Of a stretch of DNA of 9,400 bases, positions 1 to 6,155 are shown in pieces. Source of the stretch: Deltaproteobacteria bacterium (GTDB taxonomy: Bacteria; Desulfobacterota; Desulfarculia; Adiutricales; Adiutricaceae); assembly GCA_031278795.1 (NCBI GenBank), contig JAITJT010000230.1:1-9400 (forward strand). Reading direction: 5' to 3'. The position numbers and the translations under genes are program-made. Position 1 is the stretch's first letter; every line of letters begins with the position of its first letter. The notes below the pieces were generated by a model. The model worked only from the letters and a program-made list of their open reading frames with translations. It did not search any database and was not told the DNA's origin.

Positions 1-466
1 CACCTCCCGGGTCCAGCACCCTAAGCCCCATGAGGTCGTGGATGTAGACCTCGTCGTCCTCAATCTCCGGAAGAACTTCCCGGGGGATGAGAAGCTCATA
101 TCCCGTGAGGGCCTCGGCCTGGGTCCTGGTGGTGATTTCTGGAAATGAGACGATTAGGCCCTTTTGATGGGGACGATACGCTGAAACCACAGCCTGTCTT
201 TGGTTATGGGTTCTGGGATTAAGGAGTATGAAGCTGGCTTTCTTTAAGATGGAGGGGTCAAGGCCGTAGAACTCCATGTATATCTCACCCTTTATGCCGT
301 GGGCCTTTCCCAGGCGTCCCAGGAGCACCTGGGAGGGTGGAGGGGATATATTTTGGGTCTCATTAATAGGGGAGTCTAGGGCTTTTTCTTGGGAGCTTTG
401 GGAAGGCGCTAGCGGGGAGGGAGGGGTAGGGCCACTGGGGCTTTTGTCTTTTTTGGGCCTTGGCAT
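1..466 (-). CDS. rimM: RimM, ribosome maturation factor (5' part only; runs off left edge)
   Basis: RimM binds ribosomal protein S19 and helps mature the 3' domain of 16S rRNA in the 30S subunit. I translated the minus strand by hand. About 155 codons are inside the window. After residue 46 comes the RimM opening LLGRLGKAHGIKGEI (48-62), then a long beta-rich stretch with TRTQAEAL, the family's conserved T-x-x-x-A-E-x-L segment, and EDDEVYIHDLMGLRV, the entry into the PRC-barrel domain. The ATG at 466 is the only ATG after an in-frame TGA. It leaves a Pro/Ser-rich leader of about 46 residues that RimM proteins normally lack. A GTG at 328 would give a normal-length protein, but I see no ribosome binding site before either start. 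It lies 90 bases after the KH gene, as in the usual rpsP-KH-rimM order. The family call is firm; the start is uncertain. Confidence 0.9.
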   Translation of the reverse strand, partial: MPRPKKDKSPSGPTPPSPLAPSQSSQEKALDSPINETQNISPPPSQVLLGRLGKAHGIKGEIYMEFYGLDPSILKKASFILLNPRTHNQRQAVVSAYRPHQKGLIVSFPEITTRTQAEALTGYELLIPREVLPEIEDDEVYIHDLMGLRVLDPGG

Positions 467-556
467 AGCTTGGGGGTTGGGGGCCCCTCAGGGGGTGGAG
501 AGGCCGTGAGGCTCATAATAATGGAGGAAGAGGTAAGGGGCTTTGACTTATAGCTC

Positions 557-841
557 TTAGGCCATCTTGCGGGGAGGGGACTTGGACGTGCCCTTGCGGC
601 CCTCCGGGAGGCTATCTAGGATAAGCTGCGCCCGTTTTCCGCTCTTGGCTGATTTTATGGCCATAAGGGCCCTGATGGCCCTTATGCTTCTTCCCCTCCG
701 GCCTATGATGGGTGGAAGGTCTTCCGGGTGGAGATACAGGGTGTACTCCAGGCTGCCGTCGGGTTTCGCCTTTTCCTCTATATAGAAGAGCTTGGGATGC
801 CGGCTGAGCTTTCTGGCTATATAGCCAATTAGCTCTTTCAA
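557..841 (-). CDS. khpA: KH-domain RNA-binding protein, KhpA/YlqC type
   Basis: This is a single KH domain of the small KhpA/YlqC family, which binds RNA in the cytoplasm and is usually encoded between rpsP and rimM. From the TTG at 841 the product has 94 residues. It opens with KELIGYIARKLSRHP, matching the family's K-E-L-x-x-Y-I-A start, and carries the KH signature IIGRRGRSIRAIRAL with the GRRG loop at residues 47-50. The tail, from about residue 78, is basic and Ser/Pro-rich. An ATG at 910 in the same frame would add 23 residues (Arg/His/Gly-rich, unlike KH proteins) and overlap rpsP by 73 bases. I prefer the TTG, which overlaps the rpsP stop as TTGA and suggests translational coupling. 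Confidence 0.9.
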   Translation of the reverse strand: MKELIGYIARKLSRHPKLFYIEEKAKPDGSLEYTLYLHPEDLPPIIGRRGRSIRAIRALMAIKSAKSGKRAQLILDSLPEGRKGTSKSPPRKMA

Positions 842-1083
842 GTGGTTTTTGTCTTGGCCTTGATGAGGCCCTTCACCGTGTCGGTGGGCACGGCGCCTTT
901 CTTTATCCATGAATCCAGAAGCTCGGTCTTGATTTCCAGCACGTAGGGGTCGCTAAGCGGGTTGTAGTAGCCAACTATGTCCAGGAAGGCTCCGTCTCTT
1001 TTTGCCTTGCTGTCGGCCACCACCAAGCGGTAGAAGGGTTTCTTTTTGGCGCCCTGGCGGGCAAGTCTAATCTTGAGGGCCAT
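838..1083 (-). CDS. rpsP: 30S ribosomal protein S16
   Basis: S16 is a small-subunit ribosomal protein that stabilises the 5' domain of 16S rRNA during assembly. The 81-residue product is normal length and begins with MALKIRLARQGAKKKPFYRL, the conserved S16 N-terminus, followed by VVADSKAKRDG and the family's I-x-x-x-G-Y-Y-N-P segment (IVGYYNPL). A ribosome binding site AGGAG lies 5 bases before the ATG. The gene leads the rpsP-KH-rimM cluster, and its TGA stop overlaps the TTG start of the KH gene. The 273-base gap before it suggests its own promoter, though I could not pick one convincingly. Confidence 0.97.
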   Translation of the reverse strand: MALKIRLARQGAKKKPFYRLVVADSKAKRDGAFLDIVGYYNPLSDPYVLEIKTELLDSWIKKGAVPTDTVKGLIKAKTKTT

Positions 1084-1356
1084 TGTATCTCCTAAAAATA
1101 AAATTGAGGCCTTGGGTTTTCATTAAGTCTAAAGCGCTATTAAGGGCCAGAGGGTGGCTATTTCTAGATAGGCCCCTGACCCGCGGTCGGAATCTTGTAC
1201 TTTAGTCCTTTTCCTTAGAAAAATCCAGAAAAAAATGAACATCTAACAAGCTTTGCCAAGGCTAATCACATACATTAGGCTAAAAAAAGCCTATGGGCAT
1301 CTAAAAGCCATCTAAAAGCCTAGAAAGCTTTAATGCTCAAGCTAATGGAGAGGCTT
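1084..1356. other. Gap between ffh and rpsP, AT-rich with short repeats
   Basis: No gene is visible. A small hairpin TAGGCT / AGCCTA (1276-1281 and 1288-1293) has a loop of six A residues, and the 11-base unit CATCTAAAAGC occurs twice in tandem from 1298 to 1319. The hairpin has no T-run after its stem on either strand, so I do not call it a terminator. The rpsP promoter probably lies here, but no good -35/-10 pair stood out. Confidence 0.5.
1089..1093 (-). promoter_or_regulatory. Ribosome binding site of rpsP
   Basis: On the minus strand the sequence reads AGGAG, then ATACA, then ATG. This is the clearest Shine-Dalgarno sequence in the window and fixes the rpsP start at 1083. Confidence 0.85.
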
Positions 1357-2688
1357 CTAGGATAGTAAGCGCTTGAATATGCCCGGAATGGATTTACCCC
1401 GGCCCATCTCGCGCATTATCTTTTTCATCTCATGGAAGGACTTGAGGAACTTCTGGACATCCTGCGGCTTGGTGCCGCTGCCGCTGGCTATGCGCCTGCG
1501 GCGGCTGGAATCTATGATGTTGGGATAGAGGCGCTCCTCTTTGGTCATGGAGTCTATCATAGCCTCTATCTTCTTCATTTCATTGTTATCCGGAGTGGCC
1601 TCTTTTATCTTCTTGAGCTTCCCTAAACCCGGGATCATGGAAAGGAAGGAGTCCACGGTTCCCACCTTCTTCAAGGCCTCCAGCTGCTGCCTGAAGTCAT
1701 TGAGGTTGAGGCCGTCGGTCTGCATCTTCTCGGTGAGCTCTTGGGCCGTCTCCATGGAGACGGTCTCCTGGGCCTTCTCGATCAAGGTGAGGATGTCGCC
1801 CATGCCCAGGATGAGAGACGCCACCCTGTCCGGGTGGAAGGCCTCCAAGGCGTCCAGTTTCTCTCCGGTACCCATGTACTTCAAGGGCTTCTGGATAACG
1901 GCCCTCATGCTCATGGCGGCGCCGCCCCTGGCGTCGCCCTCCATCTTGGAGAGGATGACGCCTGAGAGGTCCAGCTTGTCGTTGAAGTCCTTGGCGATGT
2001 TCACGGCCTCTTGGCCGGTCATGGCGTCTGCCACCAGGAGGATCTCCCTGGCCTGGGTGGCCCGCTTGATGTCTGAGAGCTGATCCATGAGCTCTTCATC
2101 TATGGAGAGGCGTCCGGCTGTATCAATCAAGACCACGTCCGAGCCGCTGCGCACGGCCTCCTGGACTCCCAGGCGGCTAAGTTCCACTGGGTTAAGATCC
2201 GTGGTGGAGGGATAGACCGGGACGTTTACCTCGGACGCCAATATCTTCAGCTGCTCAATGGCCGCTGGCCTTTGGGTGTCCGCTGGAACCAGATAGGGCC
2301 TATGGGAGTTTTTCTTGAGGTAGAGAGCCAGCTTGGCCGCGGTGGTGGTCTTACCTGACCCCTGGAGTCCCACCAACATGATGGTAAGAGGAGGGGCACC
2401 GGAGAAGTCCAGGCCCACGTGGGCCTGGCCCATCATGGCGGTGAGCTCGTCGTTTACCACCTTTATGACCATCTGCCCGGGGGAGAGGCTCTTTATAACG
2501 TCTTGGCCCAGGGCCTTCTGCTCCACCACCGCCAGGAAGTCCTTCACCACCTTGAAGTTGACGTCCGCCTCCAATAGCGCCAGGCGCACCTCCTTTAGGG
2601 CCTCTTTTAGGGCCTCCTCGGTTATCTTGCCGCGGCCAATTAGTCTGTTAAAGGTAGCCGTTAGCTTGTCTGAAAGTTTCTCAAACAT
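1357..2688 (-). CDS. ffh: Signal recognition particle protein Ffh (SRP54)
   Basis: Ffh is the GTPase subunit of the signal recognition particle. It binds 4.5S RNA and signal sequences emerging from the ribosome and docks with FtsY to deliver inner-membrane proteins. The 443 residues match the family length. An N domain (about 1-95) is followed by the G domain with P-loop GLQGSGKT (107-114), DTQRPAA (137-143), DTAGR (189-193) and SKMEGDARGGA (247-257), then GTGEKLDALEAFHPDR. The Met-rich M domain (about 310-443) has the RNA-binding segment SRRRRIASGSGT. In the guanine-specificity motif the usual TKxD reads SKME, a conservative Asp-to-Glu change at residue 250. The ATG at 2688 gives a standard N-terminus, but the only nearby purine-rich site (GGAG) is about 13 bases away, so initiation may be weak. 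Confidence 0.98.
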   Translation of the reverse strand: MFEKLSDKLTATFNRLIGRGKITEEALKEALKEVRLALLEADVNFKVVKDFLAVVEQKALGQDVIKSLSPGQMVIKVVNDELTAMMGQAHVGLDFSGAPPLTIMLVGLQGSGKTTTAAKLALYLKKNSHRPYLVPADTQRPAAIEQLKILASEVNVPVYPSTTDLNPVELSRLGVQEAVRSGSDVVLIDTAGRLSIDEELMDQLSDIKRATQAREILLVADAMTGQEAVNIAKDFNDKLDLSGVILSKMEGDARGGAAMSMRAVIQKPLKYMGTGEKLDALEAFHPDRVASLILGMGDILTLIEKAQETVSMETAQELTEKMQTDGLNLNDFRQQLEALKKVGTVDSFLSMIPGLGKLKKIKEATPDNNEMKKIEAMIDSMTKEERLYPNIIDSSRRRRIASGSGTKPQDVQKFLKSFHEMKKIMREMGRGKSIPGIFKRLLS

Positions 2689-2742
2689 TGTAGGTTTTGG
2701 TCTCCATTGGCCTTGGGTGCTTAAAGCAGCTAAAAACCTTGA

Positions 2743-2807
2743 TAGACTTTAGGTTTTTTAGCTTCTTAGCTTAAAAACTAGGTAGGCTTTAGGCTTTTTA
2801 GCTTCTT
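2743..2807. repeat. Pair of 25-base direct repeats between ppiD and ffh
   Basis: The segments 2743-2767 and 2783-2807 match at 23 of 25 positions (differences at the 4th and 12th bases) and start exactly 40 bases apart. Both end in TTTTTAGCTTCTT. A shorter related piece follows near 2816. They sit in the leader region upstream of ffh on the minus strand, so a regulatory role is possible but unproven. Confidence 0.8.
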
Positions 2808-2864
2808 GCTTCTATTAGGCTTTAGCTTGAAGCTGTGATGAGTCTAAAAGCTCTTAGGATTTAT

Positions 2865-2937
2865 GATTCCAGATTCCAGATTCCAGATTCCAGATTCCAG
2901 ATTCCAGATTATAGATAGATATTCCAGATTCTGGAAT
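2865..2937. repeat. Heptamer tandem repeat ending in a perfect palindrome
   Basis: The unit GATTCCA is repeated six times without error from 2865 to 2906, followed by GATT, a short run of GATA-like units to 2920, and a perfect inverted repeat ATTCCAG - ATT - CTGGAAT (2921-2937) built from the same heptamer. It begins 17 bases beyond the ppiD stop. The hairpin could end the ppiD transcript, but no strong T-run follows on the minus strand. The array is a simple-sequence tract that could vary in copy number between strains. Confidence 0.9.
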
Positions 2938-2953
2938 TATCTTTATTAAAAGC

Positions 2954-4948
2954 TCAGTTCAGCTGAACGGTGTTCTCCAAGTCGTCCTGGACCTCCCTGG
3001 GGAGCCTTAGGTCCATCTTCCCAATCTCCTCACTTGACCAGATGGCGTAGGAGCTCTGGGAGGCGCTGTCCATGGCCTGCTGGCGCATGGGCTCTAGGTT
3101 GGAGGAGATGGTTGACTCGTCAGCGGCCTTGAAGTCGGCCAGGCCCACCACCAGATAGCCTTTACCGTCCGGTAGCTCCACGGCTATGGGCTTGTCAGCT
3201 ACGTCGCCGGTTGAGGATAGCTGGAATAGGGCGTCAAAGAGCTGGTTGGGGTCAGCTGCGTTAACCGGAGGCTGGGTCATGTAGAGGAAGCGCAGCCTGG
3301 GAAAGAAGTCGGTAACACCTTGGTCTATCTTATCCTTGGGGAAGGTATCCAGACCTAGTGAGAAGCCCAGGCGCTTGGCGGCGTCGGTGTAGGCCTCGGC
3401 GGTCTTTAAGGCGATGTTTAGAGCCGCCTCTTGGATAAAGCCCTCCTTGGCCTTTTCTGAAACCGTCTCGTCCGTTAAGGGCGGAATGACTGAGTCGCGC
3501 CTCTCCACGGGCATGTAGATGACCATGAGCTCCGGGCTGTCCGGGGTCTCCGGGACGTCAATCACCTGGGAGATGACCTTGAGAGGCGAGTTTAAGGCCT
3601 TCTGGATCTCCAAGGGGTCCCTTAGCCACTCGGGTGGATTTTCAGCGCTAAAGAAGTCAGATGTTTCACAAGGGATGTCCTCGGACTGGGCCAGGGTCTT
3701 AAGGTCGGCGTTAACCTCCCGCTGGGCCTTCTCTGAGAGGTCCTCAGCTTGGTTGATGGCCATGCGCCTGGCCTTGCGGGTCTGTATACGCTTTTCTATA
3801 TCGGCCTTAACCTCCTCGAAGGGCCTGGTGGAGGCCGGGGTGACCGAGTCCACCTTGATGAGGTGGTAACCAAAGTTGGTCTCCACCGGGCCTATGACCT
3901 TGCCCGGGTTCTGGGCTCCCTCCCCAAAGGCCGCGTCCTCGAACTCCTTCACCGTGGCACCCTTGTTAAGAGTGCCTAGGGATCCACCCTGGGCCTTGGT
4001 GCTGTCATCTTCCGATACTTCCTTCGCCACTGTGGCAAAGTCCTCCGTTTCCAGACGCTTCAAGGCGTCTTGGGCCTTTTGCAGCACAGCGGCTTTTTCT
4101 TCCGGGGTGGGGAAGAAGTTGGGGAACTTGAAGAGGATGTGGGATACCTCGGCCGAGGCCGGTATGGTGTAATCCGCCAGTTCATCCTCATAGAGGTTTC
4201 TCGCCTCGTCCTCTGTCACCTCCACCTTGTCCATAAAAGAGTTGGGGGCGATGGCCACGTAGTCGGCCTTCACCTCCACCGGGGTGCGGAAGCTCTCCTT
4301 GTTGGACTCGTAATAGCTCTCCAACTCCTGGGGGCTGGGCTCAATGCCGCTGGCGAAGGCCGAGGCCGCGAAATAGGCGTAGTTGAGCTTGACCTCGTCT
4401 TCAGAGAAGTGGAACTTCTCCATGAGCGAGTTGGTGGTGGTGAAACCTAGACCCTCCACTAATCCCGCCACGTCCTGCACCAGGATGTCGTCGGCCATCT
4501 TCCCCTCGAATGAGGCGATGGAGGATCCTGTCACCTGGGTTATGTAGCGCTCATAGAGGGATTTACGGAAGACCCCGGCCTCGTCCTGGAAGGCCGGCTG
4601 AGAGGTAATCTGCCTCACCAGCTCGGATTCCGGAACCTTTCTTCCGGTATTCTTAGCCAGATTGCGCAGAACGTGCCTCTGGGTCAAAAAGGACAGGGCC
4701 CTCCTGGCGGCCGTCTGGTTGAGAACATCTGGATCCATGCCCTCGGCCTCAGTTTTTAGCTGATCCAAAGACTCCCTCTTGAGCTCCATGTAAGAGTAGA
4801 CCGAGACCTTGTCCCCGTCCATGACGATGTTGGACATGTCGCCGGTGTTTTGGCCACCTATGCCCCAGAACACGAAAACCAGGGCTATGGCGCCTATGAT
4901 GAAGAAACTTATGAAACCGCCGGATCTTTTTCGAATATAGTCAAGCAT
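2954..4948 (-). CDS. ppiD: Membrane-anchored periplasmic foldase, PpiD/SurA-type peptidyl-prolyl isomerase
   Basis: PpiD-type proteins sit in the inner membrane facing the periplasm and help newly exported proteins fold, with a parvulin-type prolyl isomerase domain. The 664-residue product begins MLDYIRKRSGG, then has one hydrophobic segment (about 12-31, ending FVFWGIGG), the usual PpiD N-terminal anchor. A SurA-like chaperone region follows (about 35-260). The parvulin domain (about 264-367) contains AEVSHILFKF, AQGGSLGTLNKG, VIGPVETNFGYHLIKV and the flanking segment RPFEEVKADIEKRI. There is no lipoprotein signal. The length is close to E. coli PpiD (623). A partial ribosome binding site GGGA lies 6 bases before the ATG. 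It is transcribed toward ffh with a repeat-filled gap between, so the two are probably separate units. Confidence 0.93.
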   Translation of the reverse strand: MLDYIRKRSGGFISFFIIGAIALVFVFWGIGGQNTGDMSNIVMDGDKVSVYSYMELKRESLDQLKTEAEGMDPDVLNQTAARRALSFLTQRHVLRNLAKNTGRKVPESELVRQITSQPAFQDEAGVFRKSLYERYITQVTGSSIASFEGKMADDILVQDVAGLVEGLGFTTTNSLMEKFHFSEDEVKLNYAYFAASAFASGIEPSPQELESYYESNKESFRTPVEVKADYVAIAPNSFMDKVEVTEDEARNLYEDELADYTIPASAEVSHILFKFPNFFPTPEEKAAVLQKAQDALKRLETEDFATVAKEVSEDDSTKAQGGSLGTLNKGATVKEFEDAAFGEGAQNPGKVIGPVETNFGYHLIKVDSVTPASTRPFEEVKADIEKRIQTRKARRMAINQAEDLSEKAQREVNADLKTLAQSEDIPCETSDFFSAENPPEWLRDPLEIQKALNSPLKVISQVIDVPETPDSPELMVIYMPVERRDSVIPPLTDETVSEKAKEGFIQEAALNIALKTAEAYTDAAKRLGFSLGLDTFPKDKIDQGVTDFFPRLRFLYMTQPPVNAADPNQLFDALFQLSSTGDVADKPIAVELPDGKGYLVVGLADFKAADESTISSNLEPMRQQAMDSASQSSYAIWSSEEIGKMDLRLPREVQDDLENTVQLN

Positions 4949-5014
4949 TGGTCATCCCAGTGGCAATTTTTGTTTTTTAGGGCCTATTCCTTAAATTTCC
5001 GCGCTCTCCCCGTC

Positions 5015-5044
5015 AAAAAAAAGACAAAGCCCCCCTGTGGGGGG
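5015..5044 (-). terminator. Rho-independent terminator upstream of ppiD
   Basis: On the minus strand, six C, a three-base loop ACA and six G form a perfect stem (5044-5030). Then come seven bases (CTTTGTC) and a run of eight T (5022-5015). It lies 66 bases before the ppiD start, so it must end a short transcript or attenuate ppiD. The seven-base gap before the T-run is longer than ideal, although pairing of CTTT with AAAG at 5045-5051 could lengthen the stem. Confidence 0.7.
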
Positions 5045-5094
5045 AGACTTTAGAGGCTAATCTAGGCGGATTAAGGTGGAAGGCCTTGTCAGAT
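5015..5094 (-). ncRNA. Candidate small RNA or ppiD leader of about 80 nt
   Basis: A promoter-like sequence (5129-5101) and a strong terminator (5044-5015) delimit a transcript of about 80 nt on the minus strand. Within it, GACAAGGCC (5090-5082) can pair with GGCTTTGTC (5031-5023) over nine pairs with one G-U wobble, closing the molecule end to end. Inside that are TAATC / GATTA (5073-5069 with 5062-5058) and the terminator stem. I recognise no known RNA family: it lacks the conserved SRP RNA loop sequence and is too short for tmRNA or 6S RNA. It could be a free small RNA or a regulatory leader of ppiD. The structure was found by eye and expression is unknown. Confidence 0.45.
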
Positions 5095-5100
5095 CGGAAC

Positions 5101-5129
5101 ATTCTATAATTATGAGGCTCTTTTGACAA
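5101..5129 (-). promoter_or_regulatory. Sigma70-like promoter driving the short transcript or ppiD leader
   Basis: On the minus strand TTGTCA (5129-5124) and TAGAAT (5106-5101) are separated by exactly 17 bases. Each hexamer differs from consensus by one base, the best match I found in the window. The predicted start is near 5094. The -35 lies inside one arm of the 15-base inverted repeat 5118-5132 / 5176-5190, so a protein bound to that repeat would compete with polymerase. Confidence 0.6.
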
Positions 5130-5190
5130 GGATTATTTTGGCGTCTTTTTGGGCTTTTGGGCGCCTTCGAAGCCCTCCTTGCCAAAAGAG
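5118..5190. repeat. 15-base near-perfect inverted repeat over the predicted -35
   Basis: CTCTTTTGACAAGGA (5118-5132) and TCCTTGCCAAAAGAG (5176-5190) are reverse complements at 14 of 15 positions, with 43 bases between. Inside, GGGCTT (5151-5156) and AAGCCC (5170-5175) pair directly against the right arm, so the element can fold into a long hairpin with an 18-base bulge on one side. As DNA it could be a two-site operator; as RNA, a stable stem. The single mismatch falls within the -35 hexamer. Confidence 0.75.
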
Positions 5191-5350
5191 AGCTTGGCTT
5201 GCGACCTCTTTTTGACCACAGACGAGAAATAAAGAGGCCTCAAAATGCCTTCCTCGGTCAAAGGCCAGCTAAGACAAGCACTTTATTAACATGAACAAGC
5301 ACTTGAGCGACATTTTCAAGCTCATAAGTAGCCTAAATGAGGCAAACATG

Positions 5351-5461
5351 GGCATTTATGAAGAAGTCAAAGGCTTTCATGGCATTTAGGGAGAAGTCAA
5401 AGGCATAAACTGGCATTGATGGAGAAGTTATAGACATTAATTGACATTGATTGGCATGGAT
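5351..5461. repeat. Decayed tandem repeats of about 31 bases
   Basis: Three consecutive units begin at 5351, 5381 and 5412 with GGCATTTATG, GGCATTTAGG and GGCATTGATG, each followed by a GAAGT core. A fourth fragment starts at 5443. Units 1 and 2 share GAAGTCAAAGGC exactly; later units drift. There are no conserved palindromic units with unique spacers, so it is not a CRISPR array. It looks like an old tandem duplication. Confidence 0.65.
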
Positions 5462-5680
5462 GGCGATATTTTTTAGCCAGTGGTGATTTTTAGAGAAGAA
5501 GTGGAGATTTGAGCATAAAGTTTTAGATCTTTTAAAAGTATGGCTATCCGCTTGGATTTTCTTCCATTGTTTGGCGAAATTAGATGCGAAAAAAAAACTA
5601 AGCTGGAAGAGGCTCACGCATCTTTTCTGATTGCTTTTTCTCACGCTGATAGCATATACTAGCTGCATATGAACTCCATT

Positions 5681-5704
5681 GAAAAGCGCACTGAAAAGCG
5701 CACT
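5681..5704. repeat. Two tandem copies of a 12-base unit
   Basis: GAAAAGCGCACT occurs twice back to back (5681-5692 and 5693-5704). The 12-base spacing puts both copies on nearly the same face of the helix. No promoter is evident beside it, so it may be a simple duplication or a binding site. Confidence 0.75.
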
Positions 5705-5841
5705 CCCAAATGCCTAAAAAAGGTTTTTTTCCCGCAATTTCCCCTTTCCCTGTCTCAGCAACCTTATCCCAAAAAGTACAACTTATTACGACTTCTCCAA
5801 GACTAAGCTTTCATTCTCAGCTAAAGACAAGTCTCCCTTTA

Positions 5842-5864
5842 AAAAAAAGGTCACGGCCTTTTTC
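5842..5864 (-). terminator. Possible weak terminator hairpin
   Basis: On the minus strand AAAAAGG and CCTTTTT pair (5863-5857 with 5850-5844) around a six-base loop and merge into a run of eight T (5848-5841). The stem is AT-rich with only two G-C pairs, and no minus-strand gene is visible upstream, so function is doubtful. Confidence 0.3.
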
Positions 5865-6155
5865 TAAGATGGGCGCGCCCCTTAAAATTAGCAAAAGTCG
5901 TTCAGCGTGAGATTTCACATTTAGTTTTACTTAACATAGGACCACAAATAGCGCTGGATAGGGCCTGGAGGGCTGTAATTAGTCTTTTGCCCCTCGCTGT
6001 GATAGAATTTTTTTCGTGGCAAGCGGCCTAAAATGCTTTTGTCTTCATAAATGAACCTTATTTTTATGGCAGAGAGTTCTTTATAAGGCTCTCAACTTGT
6101 TTTCCATATAAGCTCTAACTTTTTTTGATGATTACTACAAAAACCCTTAAATCCT

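Larger units (their letters stand above)
4949..6155. other. 1.2 kb divergent intergenic region with structured elements, no convincing protein gene
   Basis: This gap between divergent ppiD and glmU is AT-rich and rich in inverted and direct repeats, listed separately where clear. It also has an inverted pair TTTGACC / GGTCAAA (5211-5217 and 5256-5262) and the direct repeat ACAAGCACTT (5274-5283 and 5295-5304, 21 bases apart). A possible minus-strand frame of 111 codons (5668-5333) has GGAG five bases before its ATG, but it runs through decayed repeats and has no recognisable motif. No tRNA or rRNA is visible. No glmU promoter stood out; the TAGAAT at 6003-6008 lacks a good -35. Confidence 0.7.

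Noticed and set aside
276..509. Plus-strand frame opposite rimM
   Set aside because: It is antisense to a clear RimM coding sequence; its Gly/Trp-rich product reflects the complement of Pro-rich codons.
1276..1293. Hairpin after ffh as a terminator
   Set aside because: The A/T run is in the loop rather than after the stem, so it does not fit a rho-independent terminator.
1541..2083. Long plus-strand frame opposite ffh, 180 codons
   Set aside because: It is a shadow of the conserved ffh gene on the other strand, with no domain of its own.
5136..5190. Possible tRNA suggested by CTTCGAAG
   Set aside because: The bases around TTCGAA do not form a five-pair T arm, and no acceptor or anticodon arm is present on either strand.
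5351..5461. CRISPR array
   Set aside because: Units are adjacent, drift in sequence and have no unique spacers; no cas genes are nearby.
5441..5470. Plus-strand promoter TTGACA-18-GATATT
   Set aside because: The -10 matches at only four positions, it lies in the decayed repeats, and nothing obvious follows it.
5333..5668. Minus-strand frame of 111 codons with GGAG five bases before its ATG
   Set aside because: It runs through decayed tandem repeats, has no recognisable domain, and its Lys/Asn/Phe/His-rich composition is typical of translated AT-rich non-coding DNA. Conservation in relatives would reverse this.
5710..5910. Plus-strand frame of 66 codons
   Set aside because: No ribosome binding site, no motif, low-complexity Ser/Pro/Lys composition, and it spans a hairpin with an A-run.
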